Source: Bacteroidetes bacterium ADurb.Bin217 (lineage in GTDB: Bacteria > Bacteroidota > Bacteroidia > Bacteroidales > UBA1715). Taken from it: DNA of 64,000 bases. Both the position numbers and the translations under genes were made by a program. The notes under the pieces are model-generated. The model was not told the DNA's origin and ran no database searches. It saw only the letters and a program-made list of their open reading frames with translations. The DNA lies in assembly GCA_002069975.1 (NCBI GenBank), contig MWCJ01000004.1:1-64000 (forward strand). The letters run 5' to 3'. This document shows positions 18,093 through 27,800 of this stretch, in pieces. Within the stretch, counting starts at the first letter, position 1; each line of letters begins with the position of its first letter.

Positions 18093-19388
18093 CTATGTCA
18101 GTGAATTACGTAAATCTTCAATTTCTTCGATTTCTATTGGCATAGATTCCAATAAGTTTATATTGCCTGTGTTGGTTATAAGAATGTCGTTTTCTAACCG
18201 AATTCCTATACCTTCATTGGCAATATATATTCCGGGTTCGCACGAAACAACCATGCCTGGTTCTAATATAACATCTTTGCTGCCAACATCATGAGTGTCT
18301 ATTCCAATAAAATGTGAAACTCCATGCATAAAATATTTGAGGTATGCGGGTTTACCATGTAATTGATGCATAATATCATGTGAGGTAAGTAAACCAAGTT
18401 GTAATAATTCTTCTTGAACACACAGTTTAGTATGCTCCTGATATTCCAAAATTGTAGTTCCGGCATGAATTTTTTGTGTTGTTTGTCGCAACACGCGTAA
18501 TACTGCATTATATACTTGTTTTTGTCGTGTTGTAAATGTTTTGGATGTTGGAATTACTCGCGTAGCATCACTTGCATAATTTGCATATTCTGCACCAAAA
18601 TCCATAAGTACTATAGAGTCATTTTGTATAGTATTGGAATTTTTAGTGTAATGTAAATAACAGGAATTTGTACCCGATGCAATAATAGGTTCAAAAGCAT
18701 GACCGGAAGCTCCGTGTTCAAGAAAATGTTTTGTAAGTAATGCTTCTATTTCATATTCATACATTCCGGGTTTTACATGAGGAATGGTAGATACAAATGC
18801 TTTGGTAGTTATATCGCAAGCTTTTGTTATTAATCCAATTTCTTCGGGTTCTTTACGTAATCGACATTCGGTAAGTATTGGTGCAAGTCGTTCTATTTGT
18901 TTTTCGGGAAATCGTTTTCTAATAATTCGTTTAAACCTTTCATCGCGTGATTTAACAAAAGTTTGTAAGCGTGGATTTTCATTTTTGTTTAAATATACTA
19001 CATTGTGCTGTTGTAATATTTTTGCAAAAAGTATATGAAATGTATGCTCAAATTCAATTTGAGTAATACCCGAAATCTCTTGAGCTTGTGTTTTCGATAA
19101 TTTTTTGCCTTCCCACGTTTCAATTTCCGGTTTTGGTTCAATTATAAATAATACAGCCTTTTCATCTTCGTTCTTTGCCCCTGGCAACAAAACTAAAATA
19201 GTTTTTTCTTGTTCAATACCTGTTAAGTAAAACAAATCTGAATGTTGTCGAAACGGAAAAAATAAATCGCCATTACGTGGCATTTGATCGTTTGAATGAA
19301 CTACAGCTATTGCATTTGAAGGTAATTGCCGGAGAACTTTCTCTCGATTTTTTTTAAATAACTGATTGGAAATTGCTGGGTATTTCAT
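18093..19388 (-). CDS. Xaa-Pro aminopeptidase (aminopeptidase P family, M24)
   Basis: 431 residues, with the PepP layout of an N-terminal domain (about 1-170) and a pita-bread catalytic domain. The five dimetal ligands are visible: Asp263 (MDFGAEY), Asp274 (SDATRV), His359 (HGVSHF), Glu384 (SCEPGIY) and Glu399 (RLEND). It removes N-terminal residues before proline. A terminator hairpin of the upstream PorE-like gene ends only about 12 bases before its start codon, so its own promoter must overlap that hairpin or transcription must read through. Confidence 0.92.
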   Translation of the reverse strand: MKYPAISNQLFKKNREKVLRQLPSNAIAVVHSNDQMPRNGDLFFPFRQHSDLFYLTGIEQEKTILVLLPGAKNEDEKAVLFIIEPKPEIETWEGKKLSKTQAQEISGITQIEFEHTFHILFAKILQQHNVVYLNKNENPRLQTFVKSRDERFKRIIRKRFPEKQIERLAPILTECRLRKEPEEIGLITKACDITTKAFVSTIPHVKPGMYEYEIEALLTKHFLEHGASGHAFEPIIASGTNSCYLHYTKNSNTIQNDSIVLMDFGAEYANYASDATRVIPTSKTFTTRQKQVYNAVLRVLRQTTQKIHAGTTILEYQEHTKLCVQEELLQLGLLTSHDIMHQLHGKPAYLKYFMHGVSHFIGIDTHDVGSKDVILEPGMVVSCEPGIYIANEGIGIRLENDILITNTGNINLLESMPIEIEEIEDLRNSLT

Positions 19389-19400
19389 GTATATAAATAA

Positions 19401-19434
19401 AAAAACCTACACAATTTACATTATGTAGGTTTTT
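19401..19434 (-). terminator. intrinsic terminator after PorE-like gene 1, directly before pepP-type gene
   Basis: AAAAACCTACA (19401-19411) and TGTAGGTTTTT (19424-19434) form an 11-base-pair stem with a 12-base loop. On the minus strand it ends in a run of seven T. It lies just after the stop at 19452 and about 12 bases before the aminopeptidase start. Confidence 0.75.
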
Positions 19435-19451
19435 GGATAATTATAAAAGTT

Positions 19452-21542
19452 TTACTCGTAAATTACTTCATTCATTTCTTGAACAGAACCTACAATTTTA
19501 AATTCAGTACGTCTGTTTTTAGCACGACCGTCTGGGTTATCACTTCCGTCGTCATTATTATTTTTGGCAACAGGTACACTATATCCGTATCCTTTACCCG
19601 AAACTCTATTTGGTTCAATACCTTGTTTTACCATGTATTCAACAATTTCGTCGGCACGTTTTTGCGATAATTTTAAGTTAAATTCTTCGCTTCCTTGATT
19701 ATCTGTATGGCTGCTTAATTCTATTACTATTTCCGGAGCTTGTTTCATCAAAGAAATTATTGAAGAATCTATAGCAGATCTTTGGTCTTTAGTAAGTTTG
19801 TATTTACCATATTCATAATAAATATTTTTCATTACCATAGCTTCTTTGCTTATGAAGTTTATACCATAATCACGAATTTTAATGGTATCAGGTTTTTCCA
19901 TACCTTTAGTAGTAAAAGGAATAAAAGCACGTCCGGTTTTCACGTTTTCGAATTGTAATACGTAATCTTTTCCGGGTTCTACTTTAAATGAGTACATTCC
20001 TTGTTCATCAGTGTCATCTTTCGATAAAAATACTTTTTCGTTTGTGTTACCTATAAAAAGGGAAACTGTACTTCCGGTAATATAACGAATATCTACAGAA
20101 TCCGAAATTGGTTGCATTCCCTCTGTTTGGAAATTTTTCGAAATAAGTTTTTTAATTTCTTTATCTTCTACTTCAAAAACTCTTCCTACTACAGGAATTT
20201 TAAATACGTTTTCGAAATTTATTTCATATAAATCATCACAGCATGTTTCATGTCCAGCTACAACTCCACCGGGGCGGTTTGAAGAGAATATTCCTGATTT
20301 GCCATCAGTAGCAATCGTAAAATAATAATCATCATACGGTGAATTTATTGGATAACCCATATTTTCGGCAGGTGTCCATTTTCCTAATTCTCCGTTGGTT
20401 TTAAAAATATCATATTCTCCTAATCCGGCATGACCTGTAGAACTATAATACATTGTACGTGTTGCCATGTCAAAATATGGAGATAATTCATCACCTGCAG
20501 TGTTTATTTTGTTACCACAGTTTTTTGGTTCACGCCATTCGCTTTTCTTAGGCATAAAAATAGTAAACCAAATATCTAATCCTCCTTGACCACCCGGACG
20601 ATTTGAAACAAAATATAAAACTTCATCATTCTTTTTAGATTCGTTACCAACAGTAACCTGTAAATTTGAAAAACCTTTACCGTTCACTATTTCAGGAAGT
20701 TCTTCGGGAGCTTGCCATACACCAAATGAATTTTTCGAAACATATATTTTGCAAACAGTTCCCATTTTTTTTACTTTTTCGCATTTTGTAAAATAAAAAC
20801 GCTGAAAATCGGGAGAGAATGCTCCGTGAAACATACCAATAGAAGGTGTGTTTTCTGCTTTTAAATCCCATTCCCCGGTATTTAACCATGTAAACCCACT
20901 TTTATTAGCACCATATAGAATAGGAGCTTTTACAGCATCACTTGAACTTACGGTATCAAAAGGTTCAACTGCAAATATCATTGAAGTATTGGAAAGTAAA
21001 ATAGGCATGTACTCCATAGCTTCGGTATTCAGTGAGGTTCCCATGTGAGTAACTCGAGCTTGAACTGGATTTTTAACCATGTTAACCGATGAGTCGCATG
21101 ATATAATTTGATTTTTGGTGCGTTTTTGAAAAATTTCAGAATCGTCGTAATCTACATATTCCTTTTTGAATGTTTTAAACTGTGTTTCAGCCTCTTCGTA
21201 CATTTGACTGGTTTTGAGCATTGCTGCATAATAAAATAAAGCTTTTCCATTTTTTTTAGGACTTGCTTTATATGCTTTATCATACCAATATTGTGCAAAC
21301 GGATAATTTCGTGCAAAACGATAACTTTCGGCTAATTGATACATGATAGCCGGATCTTCTTTAATTTTAAGAAATTCTTCAAAATAGCGAATTGCTTTAT
21401 AGGGTTCCTTGTTTTGGAGAGCTTTTATTCCTAATTTTTTTAATTTTCCGGTGCTATATACCGATAAATCTTCTTGAGCTTGTAATGATATTGCTCCTAC
21501 GAAAATTAGTAACAAACACGAAAGTAAATATTTACGTACCAT
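19452..21542 (-). CDS. PorE-like T9SS-associated OmpA-family protein 1
   Basis: The frame opens at 21620, but the ATG at 21542 directly precedes a signal peptide (MVRKYLL...LQA-Q), giving 696 residues. Domains in order: TPR-like repeats (about 25-130), a WD40-like PD40 propeller (about 220-450, with repeated YYSSTG and NRPGG motifs), a carboxypeptidase-regulatory-like beta domain (about 510-575) and an OmpA peptidoglycan-binding domain (about 585-690, with SSHTDNQGS and LSQKRAD). This is the architecture of Porphyromonas PorE, which anchors T9SS components to peptidoglycan. It is the second of two tandem paralogues downstream of a PorP/SprF gene and ends at a terminator. Confidence 0.85.
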   Translation of the reverse strand: MVRKYLLSCLLLIFVGAISLQAQEDLSVYSTGKLKKLGIKALQNKEPYKAIRYFEEFLKIKEDPAIMYQLAESYRFARNYPFAQYWYDKAYKASPKKNGKALFYYAAMLKTSQMYEEAETQFKTFKKEYVDYDDSEIFQKRTKNQIISCDSSVNMVKNPVQARVTHMGTSLNTEAMEYMPILLSNTSMIFAVEPFDTVSSSDAVKAPILYGANKSGFTWLNTGEWDLKAENTPSIGMFHGAFSPDFQRFYFTKCEKVKKMGTVCKIYVSKNSFGVWQAPEELPEIVNGKGFSNLQVTVGNESKKNDEVLYFVSNRPGGQGGLDIWFTIFMPKKSEWREPKNCGNKINTAGDELSPYFDMATRTMYYSSTGHAGLGEYDIFKTNGELGKWTPAENMGYPINSPYDDYYFTIATDGKSGIFSSNRPGGVVAGHETCCDDLYEINFENVFKIPVVGRVFEVEDKEIKKLISKNFQTEGMQPISDSVDIRYITGSTVSLFIGNTNEKVFLSKDDTDEQGMYSFKVEPGKDYVLQFENVKTGRAFIPFTTKGMEKPDTIKIRDYGINFISKEAMVMKNIYYEYGKYKLTKDQRSAIDSSIISLMKQAPEIVIELSSHTDNQGSEEFNLKLSQKRADEIVEYMVKQGIEPNRVSGKGYGYSVPVAKNNNDDGSDNPDGRAKNRRTEFKIVGSVQEMNEVIYE

Positions 21543-21651
21543 ACTATAATTTTTTAAATAATAACGCCTTTGAGAATGTTTATACGGCTCAAATATACTA
21601 AGAGTTACAGACAAAAACAAAATATTTTACAATAAACTACAATTTGAGTAA

Positions 21652-23766
21652 TTATTCCTCATAAATGATTTCGGAATACTGACTTAAATTACCGATAATT
21701 TTAAATTCTGTTCGTCTGTTTTTTTGCCTTCCTTCCGGATTATCGCTTCCATCTTTATTTTCATTTGGAGCTATAGGTCGAGTTTCGCCATACCCTTTTG
21801 CAACTAATCTGTTTTTGTCTATTCCCTTTTTAATAAGGTAATTAACAACGCTTTCGGCACGTTTTTGCGACAATTCCATATTGTATTCGTCATTACCTTT
21901 GCTGTCGGTATGACTACTTAATTCTATAATAATATCGGGAGCTTCGCGAAGAATTACCAACAATGTAGAGTCCAAAACTTTTTGCGATTCACTGCGTAAT
22001 TTAAATTTATCGAAATCGTAGTAAATGTTTTTAATAATAAATGGTTCTTTATTCGACAAATATTCCACTCCCACATCGTTTAATATGAGTGTATCAGACA
22101 TAGTTATTCCTTTTGTAGTAAATTCTACTGTTGTGGGTGGAATTTTATTTGACTGAAATTCAAGTATATAATCTTTGTTTACTGTTAAATCAAAGAAATA
22201 AATTCCTTGTTTTGTTGTCGTGTCTTTTTGCAAATATGTGCGTTCTTTATTGGCTTTGTCGTGTAAATATAATGTAACTATAGAGCCTTCAATATATTTT
22301 TTTTGAGTTGTATCTATTGGTGATGTTTCTGAGGTTTCTATTTGCGATTGTAAAATATCTTGTATTTTTTTGTTGTATATTTCATATACTTTTCCACTTA
22401 CCGCTACTTGAATTAAGCCGGTATAATTAAATGAGAACAAATCGTCGCAACAGGTTGGATGCGAATATGATATTGTGCCCGGACGATTAGAAGTAAAAAA
22501 TCCTTTTTTCCCCTCGGTATGTAGTACATAATACAAATCGTCGAACGGAGAGTTTATTGGGTATCCAATATTTTCGGCAGGATTAAATTTTCCTAATTCG
22601 CCTATACTACTAAAAATATCTAACTCGCCTAACCCAGGCCATCCCGTTGAGCTAAAATACAATGTGCGTGTTTTGTTATCGTAAAATGGAGTTAATTCAT
22701 CGCCGGCAGAATTTACTTTGTTTCCGCAATTTTTAGGTTCACGCCATTGTTTTTTGCGGGCATTATAAATGGTAAACCAAATGTCTAATCCACCTTTTCC
22801 TCCAGGTCTATTACTTACAAAATACAATACTTCGTCGCCATTTTTTGATTCGGTACCTATGGTAGGTTGTGTATTGGTTACATTTTTTGTATTTATTATT
22901 TCAGGCAGCAATTGAGGTTCGCCCCATTTTGAACCCTGTTTGTTGCTTACATAGAGTTTGCAAATAGTTTGAAATTTCCAATTTTGTTCGCATCGTGTGA
23001 AATACATGCGTTTGCCGTCGATAGAAAATGCTGCATTTCCAATGTTTTGGTTGTCAGGATTTAATGCTTTATTGTCCCATTCTTTTACGAACTGCCATTC
23101 ATAATTTTTTAAATGTGCAGTATAAAATTGACGAACAGGTACGTGAGAATTTTCGCCGTCAAACACACTATATACAGCAGTGTCTGTGCGTAACGAAGCA
23201 TATAACAATGTAGAATCGTTAATAAATTGTGGTGAAAATTCTATTGATGCCTTATTTACAGATGTATGTAAGTGTCTGATTTCTACTAATAGCGAAGAAT
23301 CTATCATGTGTTGAGCTGTATCACATGCTATAATTTGATATGCAGCAAGTCTTTTAAAATCTATATCGGATTTGCTCCCGTCGTATTGTTTACGAAATAC
23401 TTTAAATTGCCGTCCTGCCTCATCGTATTTTTGTTCAGTTTTGAGCATGCAAGCAAAATAGTATAATGCTAAAATGTTTTTCGAAGGTTTTGTTTTGTAT
23501 GCTTTTTCATACCATTTTTTTGCCTCCGGATAATTTCGTGCAAGCCTATAACAATCGGCAAGAAGATACATAACCTCATAATCTTCTTTTTTTTGACTAT
23601 ATGCTTTAAAATAATCTATTGCAGAATAGGTGTCGCCCATTTGTAATGAAGCTTTTCCCATAGCTTTGAGTTTATTTGCAGGAATTTGTTGTAAGTCGCG
23701 TTGTTGAGAAAACGCGGATGTGCTTACACAATAAATACATAGAAAAGAAATTACAAATCGTATCAT
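21652..23766 (-). CDS. PorE-like T9SS-associated OmpA-family protein 2
   Basis: 704 residues with a signal peptide (ends SAFS-Q). It has the same order of TPR, PD40 propeller, regulatory-like and OmpA domains as its neighbour at 19452, and shares blocks such as VLYFVSNRPGG and NRRTEFKI. The OmpA part (SSHTDSKGND, LSQKRAE) should bind peptidoglycan. It starts one base after the PorP/SprF gene, so the two are one transcript and probably one complex. The two paralogues differ through the propeller, which suggests distinct partners rather than a recent duplication. Confidence 0.85.
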   Translation of the reverse strand: MIRFVISFLCIYCVSTSAFSQQRDLQQIPANKLKAMGKASLQMGDTYSAIDYFKAYSQKKEDYEVMYLLADCYRLARNYPEAKKWYEKAYKTKPSKNILALYYFACMLKTEQKYDEAGRQFKVFRKQYDGSKSDIDFKRLAAYQIIACDTAQHMIDSSLLVEIRHLHTSVNKASIEFSPQFINDSTLLYASLRTDTAVYSVFDGENSHVPVRQFYTAHLKNYEWQFVKEWDNKALNPDNQNIGNAAFSIDGKRMYFTRCEQNWKFQTICKLYVSNKQGSKWGEPQLLPEIINTKNVTNTQPTIGTESKNGDEVLYFVSNRPGGKGGLDIWFTIYNARKKQWREPKNCGNKVNSAGDELTPFYDNKTRTLYFSSTGWPGLGELDIFSSIGELGKFNPAENIGYPINSPFDDLYYVLHTEGKKGFFTSNRPGTISYSHPTCCDDLFSFNYTGLIQVAVSGKVYEIYNKKIQDILQSQIETSETSPIDTTQKKYIEGSIVTLYLHDKANKERTYLQKDTTTKQGIYFFDLTVNKDYILEFQSNKIPPTTVEFTTKGITMSDTLILNDVGVEYLSNKEPFIIKNIYYDFDKFKLRSESQKVLDSTLLVILREAPDIIIELSSHTDSKGNDEYNMELSQKRAESVVNYLIKKGIDKNRLVAKGYGETRPIAPNENKDGSDNPEGRQKNRRTEFKIIGNLSQYSEIIYEE

Positions 23767-23767
23767 A

Positions 23768-24790
23768 TTATAATCTATCGCAAGGAATTTTAATAAATGT
23801 AGATTGTACGCTTGGTGTTATATATATAAGCGATACTTCAAAGGCGCCTCGGTTGTTAGTAGCTTGTTGTAAACCGGAAATATTGACGTCATAACTCAGT
23901 CCTACACGCCAATTGTTAATTTGCATGCCGCCTATCCACGACGATGCGTCAAAGTTTCGTGAAAGCCCGTATCGAATGCTTGTGCCAATATATGGTCTGA
24001 TATTTTCAGACAATTTATATTCAACTTCACCGCCAAGCAAACATTCAGTTGCTTTTTTTTGTGACATATAAAGCACATGAGGAACAACTATAATTGAATT
24101 GGTCAATGAATATTTGCCGCTGGCATATAACGCAGTTCGAATAGGTAATTGTGCTTCGTTTAAGTCTAATCCGTAAAATGATTCTTTGGGAGTATTTATA
24201 TTAAATATAGAAATGCCAAATTCAGGTTCAATTCTATTTGTTAATCGTTTGCTCCACATTGCACCTGCATTAACCAACCCATACAGAATAGGTTCTCCCG
24301 GCACTTCGGCAGTGGGTAGTTTTGGATTGAACACACTGCTGCCACCCAAATCAAATTGATCGTCGAAGGTATATCGAATAACATTGGTGCTTTTGTATAC
24401 AACACCTGCTTGAATACCTGCCGAAATTTTATGTCCGTTAAGTTTCTTTGAAAATGCTCCGGAGAGTAAAACTTTATTGGAAACCAATCCTACATATCCG
24501 GTTTCATCGGATACGGCTTGTAATCCAAAACTGTATGTATTGGTAAAATAATGAAATTGTTTTTCTACTCCGGCTCCTATGGTTGCATAGGGTTTATTGT
24601 CTATAGCTTTCCATTGGGTTCTGTAATTTCCGCTAATTCGTATATCGCCCTTATACCAGCCTGTTTGTGCAGGATTCAGGGTAAGTGGACTCGCATAAAA
24701 TTGAGAAAAATGAATATCCTGTGCAACCATTTGGTAGGTTACTAGAGTCATTATAATAGAAACTATGTATCGAATGTTGACCATATTCAT
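23768..24790 (-). CDS. PorP/SprF family outer-membrane protein
   Basis: 340 residues from the ATG at 24790; a second ATG at 24784 is equally possible. The signal peptide ends at MVA-QD and is followed by IHFSQFYASPLTLNPAQTG, the PorP/SprF signature, then a beta-barrel ending near FEVSLIY. It heads a three-gene minus-strand unit with two PorE-like genes and is divergent from the giant PKD protein at 24881. It is therefore the likely partner for that cargo. Confidence 0.88.
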   Translation of the reverse strand: MNMVNIRYIVSIIMTLVTYQMVAQDIHFSQFYASPLTLNPAQTGWYKGDIRISGNYRTQWKAIDNKPYATIGAGVEKQFHYFTNTYSFGLQAVSDETGYVGLVSNKVLLSGAFSKKLNGHKISAGIQAGVVYKSTNVIRYTFDDQFDLGGSSVFNPKLPTAEVPGEPILYGLVNAGAMWSKRLTNRIEPEFGISIFNINTPKESFYGLDLNEAQLPIRTALYASGKYSLTNSIIVVPHVLYMSQKKATECLLGGEVEYKLSENIRPYIGTSIRYGLSRNFDASSWIGGMQINNWRVGLSYDVNISGLQQATNNRGAFEVSLIYITPSVQSTFIKIPCDRL

Positions 24791-24880
24791 GTTTTCTTAA
24801 AGACAAAAAAAGCAAAGAATTAGTTGCATGCGGTAAATAAATAAAATTGTATATTTGTTCGCGATTCAAAATTACATAAA

Positions 24881-27800
24881 ATGACCAACATACAAAGCAA
24901 ATTACTCAAAATAATTTTATTATTTCTACTTACTCCTATAGGAATAATAGCTCAAACTTTTGATTTTAGTGCATCCAACACACAAGGTTGTACCCCTTTG
25001 CAAGTTACGTTTACTAATACTACCGATATTGCATATCGTAATAATTATTTGTACGAATGGACTGTAGAGCCTTCTAAATTTTCGACAGAAATTACCAACG
25101 TAGAAAATACCTATTTATCACCGGGTAACTATTCTATTACAATGAAAGTATTTACTCCCGAACAACAATTAGTTGCTACTGTTTCAAAACCTAACTACAT
25201 AACTGCTTTTCGCGACCCCGATGTAGTAATTGCAAGTGATAAACAATCTGATTGTATTTATAAAAATTTCCAATTTTCGGTAGTTTCCGAAGATTCCGAT
25301 GCTCCAATAACATCGTATATGTGGATTACCTCCGACGGAGCAAGTTATTCGGGGAAAGTACCTTCGCCTCATGCGTTTTCTTATGCCGGAACACATACTA
25401 TTTTTGTTGCAGTAGAAGATGCCAATGGTTGTACCAATCGCGAACGTCAAAATATTACTGTAACTACGGTTGATGATTTCCCAACTCCCTCTTTTACTTC
25501 ATCCAACCCTAAAAGTGTATGTGAAGATAAACTTACTGTTAGTTTTGAAAATACTACGCAAGGTACCAATATTCAATCATTTCGTTGGGAATTTGGCGAT
25601 GGTACCCAATCTACTCAAAATAAGCTTTCGCATGAATATAACGGATATGGTACATACTATGCAGTCTTGCGAGTATTGGCAAACAATGGCTGCGAAAGCA
25701 CGTCTATGGTTGCGGTTCGATTAGAAGATTTTCAACCGGATATTGTTATTAATGATGGTATTAAAGCTATTACCGGAACCAATAAGGCTTGTCCCGGTAC
25801 GGTGAATTTTTCGATGATTAACAATGGAACATCTACATTACCTGTATCAAAATATGAATGGGATTATCAAAACAATGGTTCGGTAGATTCTGAAAATGCT
25901 ACATATAGTGTTTCGAATCCAACAGGAGGATTTGCTCAAATTAAACTTACCGCAACTACACTTGCTTGTACCAAAATTGTTACAAAAAATTATGCAATTG
26001 AAGATCCTCTTATAATTTCGTATTCTCCTACTCAAAAATTTGCATGTAAATTGCCTGCTACTATTCCGTATGATGCAAATAGTAATGTGCCGGGAACTAC
26101 ATATGAATGGGGTATAGACGGTGTTCGTTATTCGGGTAAAACAGTTAGCCACACCTATAATACTCAAGGTTTTTTCCCCGATACGCTGTTTGCAATTTCA
26201 CCAAATCAATGTACCGCTCAACTTATTAAACCAAATAATGTTGAGATTGCTATTCCTCAGGTAACAATTTCACCAATATCTTCACCTATCGAAGGTTGTG
26301 CTCCTTTAACGGTAGATTTTGATAAAACTGTTGTATACAATACTTCAAGGGATTCTGTAAAAACTGTAGAATGGGATTTGGATAATGATGGAATATTTGA
26401 ACTTACCGGAGAGGGACCCAAAACACATACCTATGAAAAACGTGGTGTATATCCAACGAGAGTAAAAATTACTACCTATGAAGAATGTGAATACATTGAT
26501 ACAACCAAACAAACGTTCGAAATTGTAAGAGTTGGACACAAAGCCAAAGGCGATTTGGTTTTTCCTGATACAATTATATGTGCTTCAGATGTTTTGCAGT
26601 TCTTATACATAAATTCAATTGATAGTTTAATTAATACTCCTATTTTTGATAATATTACAGTAAATTTTATTCATATTGATAATTCTTTATACCGTTCCGG
26701 TACTTCAACATCGCCTTTTAATTTTCAATTACAAGCTAATTTTAGAGATACTATTGGTATTTACTCAGTATCATTTGAACTTGATGACCATGGATGTAAA
26801 AAACAATTTACCGATGTAGATTCAAATCGATGTGAAATTATCTATGGTCCTTTTGGAATAGCACTTGACACTATTTGTCCACCTACACAAATTCATATAA
26901 AAGGTCCTATTATTGAATTGCAAGGTACTCCAAAAGACTGTGATGATAATTATAATTATTCGTACTATTTAAGAAAATTTATTAATGTAGATACAACTAA
27001 AAGTGGCGAATTTGTTGAATGGTTTATTCAAGAAATTAATTCAGAAGGATTACCAATTACACCTAAAAAGTTAATTGCATATAATAAAGACAGTATTCAT
27101 ATAAACTACGACCATGACACATTAGGAAGAGGTATTTATAGAATTTCGGTATATGCATACAATCAAAACGAAGAATGTGTAAATGCTCAAAAATGTAATT
27201 GTATTGATTCGGCATTTGTAACTAATCGTATTACCGATATTAAAACTTCGTTTCGATTGCTCGATACCACTGTTTGTGTTGGCGATACGGCGGTATTTTA
27301 TATAAAACCTGATGCAACCGCCGATTGGTTATATACCTACGATAGTGTATTTCAACATCAATGTTATCCACCCATTTCAGAAGATACATTATTTTATGTA
27401 TTCAATAATCGAAATATTCACGAAGTTATAGTAATAGGTAAAGACGTGTTTGGATGTACCGATACTGCAAGAATTCCGATAAAAGTATATCAACCCAAAG
27501 CATACTTTTTTGCCGATATAGTTTCGGATTGTTTGCCTTTCGAAACACAATTTACCGATTCTACCATACACGATACTACTATAGTTGCTCGTAAGTGGGA
27601 TTTTGGTAATGGTTTTATTCAAACCGGAAATGATTCCATAACTACCACAGAATATTCGCAAGCCGGATTAACATCGCCAAAACTTACAGTTACCGATATA
27701 CTTGGATGTGTTGATAGTATTACTCGCGATAAATATATTAGACCGGTAGTTCCAAATTCAATCTTTACTATTCAACATCCTAAAGTTTGTTTGAATCATG

